NCBI GenBank assembly: GCA_003518755.1
Contig: DOYA01000132.1
Location: forward strand, 1-17,955
Length of the DNA stretch: 17,955 nucleotides
Direction of reading: 5' to 3'
From: Clostridiales bacterium
GTDB lineage: Bacteria > Bacillota > Clostridia > TANB77 > CAG-508
The notes beneath the pieces were generated by a model. It was given only the letters and a program-made list of their open reading frames with translations. It had not been told where the DNA came from and did not search any database. A program made the translations under genes and the position numbers. Below, one piece after another: positions 5,672 to 13,625 of the stretch; position 1 is the stretch's first letter, and every line of letters starts with the position of its first letter.

Positions 5672-7502
5672 CTTCAGTATTTTCTATAACTGTTGTATAC
5701 TCTAGTGGGATATTATAGAAATTCTCATATATCTTTTTCCAAACCTCTGTATTTTTATCCTTCATATTTTGAGTATTTTCTTTAACTGTTGCATTCTCAT
5801 TCGGATATATTGGTTTATCAATATTTATAAAATATTCAAGTATTGGAAAACCATCATTTCCAATTTTATCACTATTTTTCATTGTTATAAAAATTGGAAC
5901 AACTGGAACATTGTTCTTTGCAGCAAATCTAAAAGCTCCGCTTTTAAGTGGCTTAGGTTTTTTATAATTCCACCATAGGCTTTGTTCTGGATAAATAAGG
6001 ATATATTCATCATCTGCAAGAATTTTCTCAACAGCTTTAATAAATTCCTCCATAGCTTTAGGAGATGTAGCTAAAGGTAATGTATTACTATTCCTAAATA
6101 AATATCCATAAAAACCTGGAAAGTTCGTATAATTACCTTCTCTAATAACTTTATATAATGTTTTTCTCTTTTTATTAGATGATCTAAATGCTGTTTCAAC
6201 AGCAAATACATCAAATGGATTAAAATGATTACATGTTAAAATTGCACCACCTGTAAGATTATTAAGGTTTTCTAAGCCATTTATTTCTTTAATCATAAGT
6301 TGATTTTTTCTAAGTAATTCTTTTAAAAATCCTAATCCAATAGTATTTGCAACAGTTGTTTTTAGCTTGCTAGTTAATTTTTCATTTAAATAATCTACTT
6401 CACCTGGCATAATTGGAATTGTTGGAGGATCTTTTTCAGCATCAACATCAAATTTACCTTCTTTTTCAAGTCTTGCAATCTCATCAAGTATTGCTAGTCT
6501 ATCTTCAGATTGTTTTATTAATACATTTTTCTTTCTTAAGCTTAGTATAGTGTTTTTTATTTTACTATAGCTTCTAGGTCCTCTATCATATCCAACACAT
6601 TGAGTTTCAAATTCAGCAAGTTCAAATAATTGCTTTGTTTTTTCTTCATCTTCTTTTAATTGCTCTTGAGTATAATTTTTCTTTATTTCTAGAATTTCAT
6701 CATAAAATTCAGTTTTTTTAGCATATTTCCAAAAATATTCACTATATAATACTGCATCATTATGCCATGGCTTGCGAGCAAGAGTATAATGAACAATTTT
6801 AATTTTATTAGTGTTTACATTTTTAATAGGAGCAGGAGATTTGTTCCACATTTGATTTATATACTTTACTCTACCTTTGCACATTCTATTTAAATAATCT
6901 TGGTCTTGAGCAACTGAATAGATATTCTTTTCAAGTAAATATAAAAATTTTTCTTGAAGTCCAAATTCTCTTAGCTCTTTTAAATTCATTAAAAGAACAC
7001 CTGCATTAAAATAGTGTTTGTTATCACTTACTCCAATAACACGTTTAGCATAGTTTTTAACCTCTGGAGTATAAATTGCAGTTTCTTCTGTTATAGCACC
7101 AAGTAAAGAATTTTTAATATTTATATTGTATAATTTAGCAATATCATCTAAAACAACTATATCACAGTCTAAGTATAGTACTTTATCATATTCGGGATAC
7201 AGAGTTGGTAAAAATAGCCTAAAGTATGTATCTTTAGAATAATAGTCTCTAGTGTAAAGCTTATCTTTGATTCTATCTATATAATAGTTTAAATCTACAA
7301 ATTCAATTCTTATATTATCTTTTGAGAATTTTTTAATTCTAGCAATATTTTCCTTAGAGATATTTGTATATAAGATTCTTAAATTATACAAATAGTTTTC
7401 TGAAGAATTATCAATAATTGATTGTAAAGTTACAGCTAAAAATGGAATATAATTATCATCTAACGCAAAAAATATTGGTATTTCTTTTTTATTTGTATTC
7501 AT
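5655..7502 (-). CDS. Two-domain protein: GT8 glycosyltransferase fused to PlsC-type acyltransferase
   Basis: A 615-residue fusion. Residues 7-265 are a family 8 glycosyltransferase: IPIFFALDDNY (nucleotide-sugar pocket), LYLDCDIVV with DxD at 112-114, NAGVLLMNL (166-174), and VHYT with His238. Residues about 265-400 form a charged linker with coiled-coil character. Residues about 405-600 are a PlsC/LPLAT acyltransferase: CNHFNPFD (His426, Asp431, standard HX4D), PLKSGAFRFA and IYPEQSLWWN (503-512) as the EGT-like motif. GT8 enzymes use UDP-glucose or UDP-galactose and usually retain the anomeric configuration; the fusion suggests glycosylation and acylation of one product. The first 14 nt overlap the end of the upstream GT8 gene, and the end overlaps the next acyltransferase gene. 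Both activities look intact by motif. The glycolipid role is inference. Confidence 0.85.
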   Translation of the reverse strand: MNTNKKEIPIFFALDDNYIPFLAVTLQSIIDNSSENYLYNLRILYTNISKENIARIKKFSKDNIRIEFVDLNYYIDRIKDKLYTRDYYSKDTYFRLFLPTLYPEYDKVLYLDCDIVVLDDIAKLYNINIKNSLLGAITEETAIYTPEVKNYAKRVIGVSDNKHYFNAGVLLMNLKELREFGLQEKFLYLLEKNIYSVAQDQDYLNRMCKGRVKYINQMWNKSPAPIKNVNTNKIKIVHYTLARKPWHNDAVLYSEYFWKYAKKTEFYDEILEIKKNYTQEQLKEDEEKTKQLFELAEFETQCVGYDRGPRSYSKIKNTILSLRKKNVLIKQSEDRLAILDEIARLEKEGKFDVDAEKDPPTIPIMPGEVDYLNEKLTSKLKTTVANTIGLGFLKELLRKNQLMIKEINGLENLNNLTGGAILTCNHFNPFDVFAVETAFRSSNKKRKTLYKVIREGNYTNFPGFYGYLFRNSNTLPLATSPKAMEEFIKAVEKILADDEYILIYPEQSLWWNYKKPKPLKSGAFRFAAKNNVPVVPIFITMKNSDKIGNDGFPILEYFINIDKPIYPNENATVKENTQNMKDKNTEVWKKIYENFYNIPLEYTTVIENTEDDENG

Positions 7503-8343
7503 TTACTTTCTTTTCCCCTTTAATTTTTTCAAATTTATCTTTTAATTCTAAATATTTATTTAAATCCTCATCAAATCTATGACATTTAAATTCATCATGT
7601 ACTTTTTCAATATCCCATTGTTTAAAATTTGTTGTATGAGGATATGGCTTAAACATTAGTCTTTTACAAAAATGACATACAAGAGTATCATCTCTATCAA
7701 ATTTAGATTGTTCATTAAACTTTCTAGGTAGAAGTTTTTTCTTTGTAGTAGACCAATAAACAGCATCCTGATCAGCAAAAAGCATTTTTTTAGTTTTAAT
7801 TCTTTCTCTTGCTTTTTCTAATAATCTTGTTTCTTTTATTTTTTTCATGTTTAAAAGTAACATTCCAGCATTTATATAATCTGGTCTAATAAAAATACAT
7901 CCATATTTTTCCTTTACAGCAGCATATTCATAATCTTCTACATCTATATTATAAAGCTCTGAAATATCTCCAGCTAACATCATATCTATATCTAAATATA
8001 ATAACTTATCTGGCATATCCTCAACTAAATCTGCTAAAAGTCTAAGCAATGTATATGGAGTACAATATGCACTCTCATTTGGACTTTTCATAAATTCTTG
8101 TTCATATAGAGATGTAACATCAACTAGTTTAACTTCTGAATTAGAATTTTTTGATTTAACAACTTCATCTAAGAAATCTGCTTCTTTTTGACTTAGTGGT
8201 TTGTATTCTTTTTTTATTCTAGTTAATTTTGCAGTAAATATATAACATCTAATTGGTTCATTTGTTTTATTTGTCATTGAAATTAGTTCTGTAAGCATTC
8301 CATCAAAAACTTTATTATTTCCACATAATAGTACATTTATCAT
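7489..8343 (-). CDS. GT8-family glycosyltransferase
   Basis: A 284-residue family 8 glycosyltransferase, close to the size of the minimal GT-A fold. Visible motifs are the starting MINVLLCGNNKVFDGM strand, LLRLLADLVEDMPDKLLYLD leading to the DID metal-binding triad at 118-120, NAGMLLLNM (158-166), and a late CHFCKRLMFKPYPH segment that supplies the usual histidine. The C-terminal 40 residues are charged. It is the first gene of the run and is served by a clear sigma-A promoter; a weak AAGGGA ribosome binding site lies 11 nt before the ATG. Its end overlaps the GT8-PlsC fusion by 14 nt (ATGAATACAAATAA), which strongly suggests coupled translation. Donor and acceptor sugars cannot be told from sequence. 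Confidence 0.85.
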   Translation of the reverse strand: MINVLLCGNNKVFDGMLTELISMTNKTNEPIRCYIFTAKLTRIKKEYKPLSQKEADFLDEVVKSKNSNSEVKLVDVTSLYEQEFMKSPNESAYCTPYTLLRLLADLVEDMPDKLLYLDIDMMLAGDISELYNIDVEDYEYAAVKEKYGCIFIRPDYINAGMLLLNMKKIKETRLLEKARERIKTKKMLFADQDAVYWSTTKKKLLPRKFNEQSKFDRDDTLVCHFCKRLMFKPYPHTTNFKQWDIEKVHDEFKCHRFDEDLNKYLELKDKFEKIKGEKKVNEYK

Positions 8344-8377
8344 TGTTTTTATTATCCCTTTTATTATTTTCTATAAC

Positions 8378-8406
8378 ATCATAACATAAAATAAAATATT
8401 TTTCAA
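8378..8406 (-). promoter_or_regulatory. Sigma-A-type promoter of the GT8/acyltransferase/lysC run
   Basis: On the minus strand, -35 TTGAAA (8401-8406), a 17-nt spacer and -10 TATGAT (8378-8383) sit 35 nt before the GT8 start codon. The predicted leader is only about 28 nt, leaving no room for a riboswitch. Confidence 0.7.
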
Positions 8407-8524
8407 ATTTTATTTATTATTCACTCTTCCAAAAAATTATATAATAATCAAATTAAAATAGCAATACATTTTTATCAACTTTTTTGCCAAAAAGTTACTA
8501 GATAATGGTTATAGCTTAATTAAT

Positions 8525-8660
8525 TTATAAAAAAGTTGATATATTAATATTTTGAAAACAATCGAATGTAATTGGAGCATTATTAGAAATTCTTATTTAA
8601 TGCGTAATGCAACCGAGATTGTTTGATAAATACTAATATATCAACTTTAGCAGTTTATAA
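8525..8660. repeat. Long imperfect inverted repeat between divergent promoters (MITE or small RNA candidate)
   Basis: The 428-nt gap between the divergent GT8 and mutS2 genes contains a 136-nt stem-loop. Paired arms are 8525-8531 with 8654-8660 (7 bp), 8532-8546 with 8634-8648 (15 bp, AAAGTTGATATATTA), 8548-8552 with 8628-8632, 8556-8563 with 8617-8624 (AAACAATC) and 8577-8582 with 8598-8603, about 41 bp in all with a 5-nt bulge at 8649-8653. A further copy of the arm (ATCAACTTTTTT, 8474-8485) could pair with 8529-8540 instead, giving an alternative fold. The structure lies outside both predicted transcripts, so it is not a leader of either gene. No ORF or T-run terminator is associated. A decayed mobile repeat or an independent RNA are both possible. 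Confidence 0.6.
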
Positions 8661-8717
8661 AACATTTATAGTCAAAAACCAGTAATGCCAAAAATCTTGA
8701 GTAAATATGTAAAAATG

Positions 8718-8746
8718 TTGATTTTCTTATGATTTTATGTCATAAT
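8718..8746 (+). promoter_or_regulatory. Sigma-A-type promoter of mutS2
   Basis: -35 TTGATT (8718-8723), 17-nt spacer and -10 CATAAT (8741-8746), 34 nt before the ATG at 8781. Spacing is ideal and both hexamers are close to consensus. Confidence 0.65.
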
Positions 8747-8780
8747 AAAACTATCTTTATGTAAAGGATTATTGGTTATA

Positions 8781-10073
8781 ATGAATAAAATGTCTTTAGA
8801 AAAATTAGAATATGATAAAATATTAGAAAAATTATCATTATTTTGCAATACATATATTGGTAAAAATTTAGCACTTCAACTTCTTCCACTAACAACGAAG
8901 GATGAAGTTGAACACGCTTTGCAAGAAACTCTTGAAGCTGTTAGTTTAATTGAAAGAAATTCTGTGCCACCAATTTCAGAAATTGATGATATTAGTTTTT
9001 ATATTAAAGCTCTAGAAAGCTCTAATACTATTTCTGCAAAAGCTCTGCTTGCAATCTGTAATATAATAGAAATGGCAAATGAATTGATTAATTATTTTAC
9101 AGTATTCAAAGATACCGAAGAATATTTTGTTATCAATAACTATTTTTTACTTCTATATAGTAACCATTCTATTATTGATAAAATAAAAAAATCGATAATT
9201 GATGAAAATACTATTGCAGACAATGCTTCAAATACTTTATCAAATATCAGAAAAAAGAAGCATAAATTAGAGCAAGATATAAAATCAAAATTAAATAATA
9301 TATTACATTCTTCAACATATTCCAAATATATTCAAGAAAATGTTGTTACACTTAGAAATAATAGATATGTTATTCCTGTAAAACAAGAATATCGTTCTTT
9401 TGTTAAAGGCTTTGTACATGATATATCCCAAAGTGGCTCTACTGTTTTTATAGAGCCAATCGCAGTATTTGATTTAAATAGTGAATTAAATAATTTAAGA
9501 ATTGAAGAAACTGCTGAAATTGAAAAGATTCTAAAAGATTTAAGTTCAATGCTCTTCCCTTATACAGAAGAAATAAAGCAAGACATGGAAACAATTGGAA
9601 TAATTGACTTTATATTTGCAAAAGCAAAATATTCAAATTCAATAAATGCTATAACACCTATTATTAATGATGAAAAATTTGTAAATTTAATAAACGCTCG
9701 ACACCCATTAATAGATGAAAAAAAGGTTGTTCCAACATGTATAAGTATAGGAAATGATTTTAATTTACTTATAATAACTGGCCCAAATACTGGTGGTAAA
9801 ACAGTATGTTTAAAAACTATTGGTCTACTTGAATTAATGGCATGTTCAGGTTTAAATATTCCTGCAAATGAAGGCTCAAGTATTTATATATTTGATAATG
9901 TTTTTGCAGATATTGGAGATGATCAAAGCATTTCTGATTCTTTAAGTACATTTTCTAGTCATATGTTAAATATATCAAAAATATTAGATACTGCAACTTC
10001 TGAATCACTTGTATTAGTTGATGAATTAGGTTCAGGTACAGACCCTATTGAGCGGAGCCAATCTTGCAATTAG
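8781..10073 (+). pseudogene. mutS2: MutS2 N-terminal two thirds, up to a frameshift after Walker B
   Basis: MutS2 is a MutS-like ATPase with a C-terminal Smr domain. In Bacillus it acts on collided ribosomes, and in other species it suppresses recombination. This part holds the opening MSLEKLEYDKILEKL, the clamp/lever region, Walker A GPNTGGKT (334-341 from the ATG at 8781) and Walker B LVLVDELGSGTDP. The family consensus continues with EGA; here an extra base, probably C at 10053, turns it into ERSQSCN-stop. The correct sequence resumes in the next frame. The N-terminal frame is also open back to a TTG at 8772, but the AAAGGA site (8763-8768) is only 3 nt from that TTG and 12 nt from the ATG at 8781, so I prefer 8781. 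Either a true recent mutation or a sequencing/assembly error; the rest is undecayed. Confidence 0.85.
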
Positions 10074-11148
10074 CATTTTAGAATATTTTAAAGAAAACAA
10101 TATTTTGACTGTTGCAACAACTCATTATCAAGAATTAAAAAGATATGCAATACTTAATGAAAATGTACAAAATGCAAGTGTTGAATTTGATATTGAAAAC
10201 CTAAAGCCAACATATAGGTTATTATTAGGAATTCCTGGTAAAAGCAATGCCTTCGCCATTAGCAAAAAGTTAGGAATAAAAAAAGAAATAATAGATAGAG
10301 CAAAAACTCTTATGGATAAAAATGATGTAGAATTTGAAGAATTACTTAAACAAATTTATGATGACAAAATTAACATTGAATCTACTAAACAACAAATTGA
10401 AAAAAACTTAAATCAAGTCGAATTACTAAGAAAAAATTTAGAAAGAGATGATTCAAAGTTAAAACAGCAAGAACGTGATATTATTGATAAGGCCAAAACT
10501 GAGGCACGAGATATCTTATTAGATGCTAAAGATGAAGCCACAAAAATAATCAATGAAATGAGACAAATAGAAAATGAATCTGAAAATATTGATAAACTTA
10601 ATGATTTGAGAAACACTTTAAATACATCAATAAAAAACAAGTCAATAGAAGAAAAAGTCGAAAATTTTGCAGTAAATCCAATCCCTATTGATTTAATTAA
10701 AATAGGTCAAAAAGTATATATAACAAATTTAGAACAAAATGGAATTATTGTATCAAATATAAATAAATCTAAAGAAGTTCAAATACAGATTGGAACAATA
10801 AAAACTAAAGTAAATATAAAATATCTTGAATTACCTAGAAATATAAAAAATGATTTAACAAAAACAGAAATAAAATCTAATCCAAGAGTTTCAAAAACTA
10901 AAACAGCTAATTCTGAAATAAATCTAATAGGCTTAACAGTTGATGAAGCACTTCCATTAGTTGATAAATTCATTGATGATTGCTTTCTAGCAAAACTTCA
11001 AACAGCAAGAATTGTACATGGTAAAGGTACAGGAAAATTAAGACAAGCCATACAATCACATTTAAAAAACAACAAACGAATTAAATCATATAGAACCGGC
11101 ACCTATGGGGAGGGTGAAATGGGAGTAACAATCATTGAATTAACATAA
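10048..11148 (+). pseudogene. mutS2: MutS2 C-terminal part with intact Smr domain, out of frame with its N-terminal half
   Basis: This frame begins within the frameshift zone and continues MutS2 without loss: GANLAISILEYFKENNILTV, the ATPase signature TVATTHYQELK, the long charged coiled coil (about 10300-10650, with repeated KQQIEKNL-type heptads) and the C-terminal Smr domain. The Smr part carries LIGLTVDEALPLVDKFIDDC, the HGKGTGKLR catalytic/nucleic-acid loop and a final GEGEMGVTIIEL. Removing one base at about 10053 gives a continuous protein of 788 residues, essentially the length of Bacillus MutS2 (785). On its own the piece has a poor start (ATG at 10048, no ribosome binding site), so separate expression is doubtful. 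The stop codon lies 2 nt before the RAYT element. Confidence 0.85.
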
Positions 11149-11150
11149 TA

Positions 11151-11210
11151 TTTTCATTTGGGGACGGTCCTTTTTTGCAAATTTTTTCATTTGGGGACGG
11201 TCCTTTTTTG
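11151..11210 (+). repeat. Left end of the RAYT element: two REP-like copies
   Basis: Copies at 11151-11177 and 11184-11210, each TTTTCATTTGGGGACGG followed by TCC and six T then G, joined by CAAATT-type sequence. The core GGACGGTCC is a short dyad (GGAC/GTCC around one base). The T-run after a GC-rich core directly behind mutS2 may let it end mutS2 transcription. Confidence 0.85.
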
Positions 11211-11217
11211 TAACATT

Positions 11218-11988
11218 TTACATATTTTCCCAGATTTTCTTTATTTCATATCTAGAAATCTTAGTTATTCTTGCTATTTGATTTATATTTGTTCCATTTA
11301 TATCTGCTAGTTTCTTAATTATTTTCTCTCGCTCATATTTGTTAACAAGTGACAAATCACTTGCGTTTTGAACATTAAATTTTTCTTTTATTATATTTAT
11401 TAGCTCATCTTCTCCAAGTCTATTAATTATTTCAAATTCTGCATATTTATCTAAATTATTCTTGTTATCTTCTAATGTATATTTTATAAATTCATCTAAA
11501 TCATCATTAAAATAATGCAATAGAACTTTTGGATTGATTATTTTTCGTTTATTTTTTATATAATCTTGATAACTACTCCATTTATACTTTTCAGTTTTTT
11601 CAATTTTAGCATTCTCTGGATTTCTATGAACATATTTACAGACATTTAAAAAATAATCTAAACTTTCCACCTTTTTACTTAAATATCTATTTTCAAAAAG
11701 ATGTCCTCTTCTATCCATTTTTTTATTGAAATACATCGAATATCTGATTCCTAAATTATGCATTGATTTTGATAATAAATCATCTTTGACTTTAATAACC
11801 ATATGAACGTGATTATTCATCAAACAATAAGAAAAAATTTCATATTTGAATTTATCTTGAGTTATTTGCATTCTGTCTAAAAAAATATATCTGTCTTGAT
11901 CATCATAAAAAATGTCTTGTTTGTCGTTACCTCTAAATATCACATGATAAACATCTGACAAACTGTATTCTCTGCTTTTTCTTGGCAA
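11218..11988 (-). CDS. REP-associated tyrosine transposase (Y1_Tnp / RAYT, HUH family)
   Basis: A 256-residue single-strand DNA transposase-like protein. With TTG at 11988 as start, it opens (M)PRKSREYSLSDVYHVIFRGN, the canonical RAYT start. The HUH metal motif is MNNHVHMVIKV (His60, His62), the likely nucleophile tyrosine is in KYVHRNPE (Tyr119), and KWSSYQDY follows. The last about 100 residues are an extension beyond the minimal RAYT core, ending in a helix-turn-helix-like NINQIARITKISRYEIKKIW. I chose the TTG because AAGGAGG lies 7 nt upstream. A longer frame from an ATG at 12051 would translate through the terminal repeat itself (QIFSFGDGPFLQILCKGGG), which is unlikely to be real protein. 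RAYTs cut and join REP-type hairpins; the flanking GGGGACGGTCC repeats are the presumed substrate. Confidence 0.9.
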   Translation of the reverse strand: MPRKSREYSLSDVYHVIFRGNDKQDIFYDDQDRYIFLDRMQITQDKFKYEIFSYCLMNNHVHMVIKVKDDLLSKSMHNLGIRYSMYFNKKMDRRGHLFENRYLSKKVESLDYFLNVCKYVHRNPENAKIEKTEKYKWSSYQDYIKNKRKIINPKVLLHYFNDDLDEFIKYTLEDNKNNLDKYAEFEIINRLGEDELINIIKEKFNVQNASDLSLVNKYEREKIIKKLADINGTNINQIARITKISRYEIKKIWENM

Positions 11989-12015
11989 CAACCCACCTCC
12001 TTTACATAATATTTG

Positions 12016-12075
12016 CAAAAAAGGACCGTCCCCAAATGAAAAAATTTGCAAAAAAGGACCGTCCCCATTTGAAAA
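12016..12075 (-). repeat. Right end of the RAYT element: two REP-like copies, inverted
   Basis: Copies at 12016-12042 and 12049-12075, the inverted counterpart of the left end. The outer copy differs from the others at two bases (CAAATGGGG in place of CATTTGGGG, minus strand). It abuts the hisS stop codon (12076-12078) with no gap and may act as the hisS terminator. Confidence 0.85.
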
Positions 12076-13359
12076 TTATATTTTCTCCTTAATCTGTTCT
12101 CCTGTTACCATATTTTTTATTGTGTATGTTCCTGAATTTACCTCATCATCTCCAATTACAATTGTATATGGTATTTGAAGTTTGTCGGCATATTTAAATT
12201 GTGCTTTTATTTTTTTATCTTCATAATATATTTGAACATTTTTGCCTTCATTTCTAAATTTGTCTGCAACTTTTGCAACATATTCAAAATTATCTGTCAT
12301 TGAAATTATTAAAATATCTGCTATTGATTTCTTTTTTGCTTCAATTAGTTTTATTTCATTTAATTGATAGAATAATCTTGTTAAACCTATTGATATTCCA
12401 ACTCCTGGAAGTTTCTTATCTGTGTAATACTCTGCTAAATTTTCATATCTACCACCAGAACAGATACTTCCTAAAGATTTATACTCATCTAAAAATGTTT
12501 CATATACTGTTCCTGTATAATAATCCAAACCTCTTGCAATTGTTAAATCAATTTTGAAATTTTCTTCTGAAACATTGAAATATCTAATATATTTAACTAC
12601 TTCTTTTAGTTCCTGTAAGCCTTTGACAAAAACTTCATTTGTAATACCTAATTCGTTAAGCTTTAATAGTTTTTCATCAGTTGTTCCGTCAATTTCAATA
12701 AAATTTATTATCTTTTCAATGTTTTCTTTTTCAACGCCTAATTCTTCAAGCTCTTTAATTACTTCTTCTTTTCCAATTTTTTCAATCTTATCAATTATTC
12801 GTAAAATTTCTCCTGCATTTTCTTTTTGGCCTAAACTTTCAAATAAACCATTTAATATTTTCCTATTATTTATGCAAATTGTAAATTTACCAAAATCTAA
12901 TTCACTAAATGTATGATAAATTACATTTGTAAGCTCAGCATCATTAATTATAGAAAGCTCTCCATCTCCAATAATATCAATATCACATTGGTAAAATTCT
13001 CTGTATCTACCTCTTTGAGCTCTTTCTCCCCTATATACTTTTCCAATTTGATATCTTCTAAATGGAAAGCTCAATTCTCCATAATTTTTTGCAACATATT
13101 TTGCAAGAGGTACAGTTAAGTCAAATCTTAAACTTAAATCATTATCCCCTTTGGTAAATCTATATATTTGCTTTTCAGTCTCTCCTCCTGCTTTTGCAAG
13201 CAAAACATTTGAATCTTCAATAATAGGAGTATCTAATGGCAAAAATCCAAATTTTTCATAATTGTTTTTTATTGTATCTTTAATTTGATTAAATAGTATT
13301 TGTTCTTGTGGTAACAATTCCATGAATCCTGGAAGTGTACGTGGTTCAGTTTTATTCAT
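12076..13359 (-). CDS. hisS: Histidyl-tRNA synthetase
   Basis: Class II aminoacyl-tRNA synthetase that charges tRNA-His, 427 residues, the normal length. Visible: the opening RTLPGFMELLP, motif 2 region RFDLTVPLAKYVAKNYGELS to RRYQIGKVYRGERAQRGRYR (to about 120), the histidine-specific ARGLDYYTGTVYE (about 270-280), CSGGRYENL and motif 3 PGVGISIGLTRL. The last about 95 residues form the anticodon-binding domain (ADILIISMTDNFEYVAKVAD..). GAGGGA lies 5 nt before the ATG. A possible -10 TATAAT (13385-13390) lies 26 nt upstream with only a weak -35 (TAATTT). Between that and the previous gene is the structured region at 13421-13740. No aspS follows; the RAYT element abuts the stop codon. Confidence 0.97.
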   Translation of the reverse strand: MNKTEPRTLPGFMELLPQEQILFNQIKDTIKNNYEKFGFLPLDTPIIEDSNVLLAKAGGETEKQIYRFTKGDNDLSLRFDLTVPLAKYVAKNYGELSFPFRRYQIGKVYRGERAQRGRYREFYQCDIDIIGDGELSIINDAELTNVIYHTFSELDFGKFTICINNRKILNGLFESLGQKENAGEILRIIDKIEKIGKEEVIKELEELGVEKENIEKIINFIEIDGTTDEKLLKLNELGITNEVFVKGLQELKEVVKYIRYFNVSEENFKIDLTIARGLDYYTGTVYETFLDEYKSLGSICSGGRYENLAEYYTDKKLPGVGISIGLTRLFYQLNEIKLIEAKKKSIADILIISMTDNFEYVAKVADKFRNEGKNVQIYYEDKKIKAQFKYADKLQIPYTIVIGDDEVNSGTYTIKNMVTGEQIKEKI

Positions 13360-13423
13360 ATTTATCCCTCATTTCACATAAAAAATTATATTATTAATAT
13401 AATTCATAAATTATTTTATATCC

Positions 13424-13612
13424 GCAACTTGGCTGTGCATTGTATATGCTTTTTTCTATACTCTAGGAAAGTCATCATCATAAGATGATAGACTTGACGT
13501 AGAGGAGAGTTATGGCAGAATTTAGATTTTGTAGCATTTTATATGCGTACAAAATCTTTTTCTGGTTTTCTTAGGCTAAAGCACGAAAAAAGATATACAA
13601 TGCCGCCGTTGC
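13424..13612. ncRNA. Candidate structured RNA A (closed multi-branch fold), family unknown
   Basis: A 189-nt stretch closed by a long interrupted stem: 13424-13428 with 13608-13612 (GCAAC), 13431-13433 with 13605-13607, 13437-13447 with 13593-13603 (GCATTGTATAT, 11 bp) and 13450-13455 with 13586-13591. Inside are two good hairpins: about 13459-13512 (AGTC-ATCATC paired across an ATAA loop, plus outer ACTCT/AGAGT) and 13524-13557 (10 bp AGATTTTGTA, then GCAT/ATGC). GC is about 36% over 13421-13740 against high-twenties around it, the usual mark of structured RNA in AT-rich genomes. No ORF is present. Size would suit 6S RNA, but the branching does not, and I could not match SRP, RNase P, tmRNA, T-box or a riboswitch. 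Strand is not settled. Confidence 0.5.
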
Positions 13613-13625
13613 TACTCTATTTAAT

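Larger units (their letters stand above)
11151..12075. mobile_element. RAYT element: Y1 transposase gene framed by inverted double REP-like ends
   Basis: A 925-bp unit with near-identical 60-bp inverted ends (11151-11210 and 12016-12075; I count 58 of 60 matching). Each end holds two 27-bp copies of a repeat with the core GGGGACGGTCC followed by six T. Between them lies a single Y1/RAYT transposase gene. The unit starts 2 nt after the mutS2 stop and ends on the base before the hisS stop codon, so it fills the convergent gap exactly. No target-site duplication is apparent, as expected for HUH transposases. Similar GGGGACGG(T)CC-flanked RAYT genes occur widely in Clostridia, to my knowledge. 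Confidence 0.8.

Noticed and set aside
10040..10060. Programmed frameshift in mutS2
   Set aside because: No slippery heptamer, no downstream structure and no known recoding in this family; a simple one-base insertion or an assembly error fits better.
11151..11210. CRISPR-like repeats
   Set aside because: Only two copies per end with a 6-nt spacer, mirrored at the other end around a Y1 transposase; these are REP-like ends.
12273..13119. Three plus-strand open frames antisense to hisS
   Set aside because: Leu/Ser/Phe-rich shadows of the opposite-strand synthetase; no start signals and no family features.
13424..13612. 6S RNA assignment for element A
   Set aside because: The length fits, but 6S is a single rod with a central bubble, and this element branches into at least two separate hairpins. 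Kept as unassigned.
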